A DNA stretch of 64,000 nucleotides, taken from VRUE01 sp963737575 (GTDB taxonomy: Bacteria > Actinomycetota > Thermoleophilia > Solirubrobacterales > 70-9). The stretch is from positions 496,001 to 560,000 of the forward strand of contig CAVTTJ010000009.1 in assembly GCA_963737575.1 (NCBI GenBank). The letters run 5' to 3'. The translations under genes and the position numbers were made by a program. Below, in pieces: positions 62,834 to 64,000 of this stretch (its first letter is position 1; every line of letters begins with the position of its first letter). The notes beneath the pieces are model-generated. The model saw nothing but the letters and a program-made list of their open reading frames with translations. It did no database searches and was not told the origin of the DNA.

Positions 62834-63604
62834 GTGAGGATGAGCCCGAGCACTGAGTACGAGGGAGGCGGTGTCGAACGGGCCCCGGAGTTGGCGGGGC
62901 AGACCGTGGTCGCGATCGGCGGCAGCGCCGGGATCGGTCTCGAGACGGCCAGAAGGGCGCGGGCCGAGGGAGCCGAGGTGGTCCTCACCGGCCGAAGCCC
63001 GCAGCGCCTCGAGGAGGCGGCGCACGATGTCGGCGCGCGCGCCACGGCGGCCTTCGACGTCACCGATTCGGCGGCGCTGAAGCAATTCTTCGACGATCTG
63101 GAATCGATCGACCACGTGATGGTGACCGGGCCTGGCCCGCGCTACGGCCCCTCCCTGCTTGAGAGGACCCCCGAGGACGTCAGGCTAGCGCTGACGGATC
63201 ATGCGGTGCTCGCACTCGAGGTCGCGCGCAACGCCGTCGGCAAGATGAGGCCCGGCGGCACCTTGATCTTCATGGGCGGCACCGGAGGCCGAAGAATCAG
63301 CCGCGAGCTCGGGATCGTCTCCGCCGCGACGGCCGTGCTGCCTCCGCTGACGGCAACCCTGGCGCTGGAGCTCGCCCCGGTGCGCGTCAACCTCATCGCT
63401 GCGGGGTTCGTCGATACCCCGCTGTCGGCATCCCTGCTGGGAGATCAACTCGATGAGCGCCGCAGCGAACTGAGAACGACGCTTCCGATCGGCCGCGTGG
63501 TGGAGCCCACCGACGTCGCGGCGCTCGCGGTTCACATCATGGCCAACACTGCGCTGACCGGCGCAACGTACGACATCGACGGCGGGCAGCAGTTCGTCAC
63601 CTGA
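62834..63604 (+). CDS. SDR-fold protein without the usual catalytic triad
   Basis: 256 residues; a GGAGGTGAGG sequence shortly before the first codons favours ATG 62840 (MSPSTEYEGG) as the true start. Cofactor motif VVAIGGSAGIGLETARRARA with Arg in VVLTGRSPQRLEE, which suggests NADP(H). The NNAG region is VMVTGPGPRYGPS. The expected Ser and Tyr-x-x-x-Lys are missing: the segment is LIFMGGTGGRRISRELGIVS then AATAVLPPLTATLALELAPV. It ends in TYDIDGGQQFV as normal SDRs do. It may be a non-catalytic or atypical SDR. Confidence 0.88.
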   Translation: MRMSPSTEYEGGGVERAPELAGQTVVAIGGSAGIGLETARRARAEGAEVVLTGRSPQRLEEAAHDVGARATAAFDVTDSAALKQFFDDLESIDHVMVTGPGPRYGPSLLERTPEDVRLALTDHAVLALEVARNAVGKMRPGGTLIFMGGTGGRRISRELGIVSAATAVLPPLTATLALELAPVRVNLIAAGFVDTPLSASLLGDQLDERRSELRTTLPIGRVVEPTDVAALAVHIMANTALTGATYDIDGGQQFVT

Positions 63605-63644
63605 AAGTTAGGGCCCGGTCCTGGAAGCGCCGAGCGGCTCCTCG

Positions 63645-64000
63645 TCACTCCCTGAGGAACGCGTCGACGTCGGCGGCGAACTCGGCGTGGTGCTGGAACA
63701 GGAACCCGTGCGCCGCGTCCGGGTAGATCTTCACCCGCGACTGCGGGATCAGGCCGGCGAGGAGATGCGAAAGGTGCGGCAGGATCATCGGGTCGCCATC
63801 ACCGTTGGCCACGAACACGGGCATCTCGATCGCGCTGACCCGCTGAAGCTGGCTGTGATCCGGGATGCCCCACTCGCAGACCGCGTCGTATTGGGCCTGC
63901 CGGGTCTGCCAACTCGTCTCCTCGTCTCGGTCGTCGTTCCGTGCGGTCAGCCGCCCAAGGGTCTCCATACCCTCCTGCCGACTCGCGGCCGAGCCCGTGA
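63645..64000 (-). CDS. Alpha/beta hydrolase, C-terminal part (5' end outside window)
   Basis: The frame is open to the window edge, so the N-terminal domain and nucleophile are missing. The present part has IEMPVFVANGDGDPMILPHL (the acid-residue strand, GDGDP) and VKIYPDAAHGFLFQHHAEFA (catalytic His in DAAHGF), then a last helix. This is the usual ending of alpha/beta hydrolases with a PDxxHGF motif. Convergent with the SDR gene, 40 bases apart. Confidence 0.88.
   Translation of the reverse strand, partial: TGSAASRQEGMETLGRLTARNDDRDEETSWQTRQAQYDAVCEWGIPDHSQLQRVSAIEMPVFVANGDGDPMILPHLSHLLAGLIPQSRVKIYPDAAHGFLFQHHAEFAADVDAFLRE

Noticed and set aside
1..64000. CRISPR arrays, tRNA or rRNA genes
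   Set aside because: I saw no evenly spaced short repeats and no tRNA-like or rRNA-like segments on either strand, although a reading by eye could miss a tRNA.

Overview
The window is high-G+C DNA in which nearly every base lies in a gene. It looks like an actinobacterial chromosome of the Thermoleophilia/Solirubrobacterales type. The basis is the G+C-rich codon use, GTG/TTG starts, long chains of ATGA start/stop overlaps, LAL-type LuxR and TetR regulators, and large secreted NHL/FN3 proteins ending in a Cys-basic tail (CRTGFVKRHGKCVKKK). This is inferred from gene style, not from a marker gene. No tRNA, rRNA, CRISPR array or insertion sequence was recognised.

Layout. 1-259: 3' end of uppS. 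250-490: a hairpin-rich stretch with a good promoter on the minus strand, possibly a small RNA. 611-28012 (all minus): about ten tightly spaced genes that read as one 27-kb operon. They are three large NHL/FN3/propeller proteins, three paralogous secreted proteins built from an internal repeat, one choice-of-anchor-D-like protein, two small secreted proteins and an MMPL transporter. Six of these genes (7.5-24.2 kb) are broken by about 30 one- or two-base frameshifts, while their flanking operon partners are intact. A tandem double-TetR regulator is divergent from the operon at 28.2 kb. 29.7-34.8 kb: an SDR, a VOC protein and a cell-wall group (NlpC/P60-like, amidase, small membrane protein, class A PBP).

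34.8-50.1 kb (minus): a lectin-like protein and a 15-gene catabolic cluster. The cluster holds RidA, a D-amino-acid dehydrogenase, acylating acetaldehyde dehydrogenase, 4-hydroxy-2-oxovalerate aldolase, a DUF1537 kinase, a class II aldolase, a VOC protein, a five-gene peptide-type ABC importer, a D-threonine-aldolase-like PLP protein, an SDR and an SMP-30 lactonase. A divergent FadR-type GntR gene (frameshifted) lies at 50.3 kb. A TGGTNNNAYCA operator-like palindrome occurs in all three intergenic regions of this cluster, so they probably form one regulon.

51.2-64 kb: a GST-like gene with an antisense VOC remnant; a minus-strand run (hydrolase, GMC oxidoreductase, Rieske protein with an altered motif, enoyl-CoA hydratase, SRPBCC, YhgE-like membrane protein, MFS exporter); a divergent LAL-type LuxR regulator; a small-protein/VOC pair; a non-canonical SDR; and a 5'-truncated alpha/beta hydrolase at the window edge.
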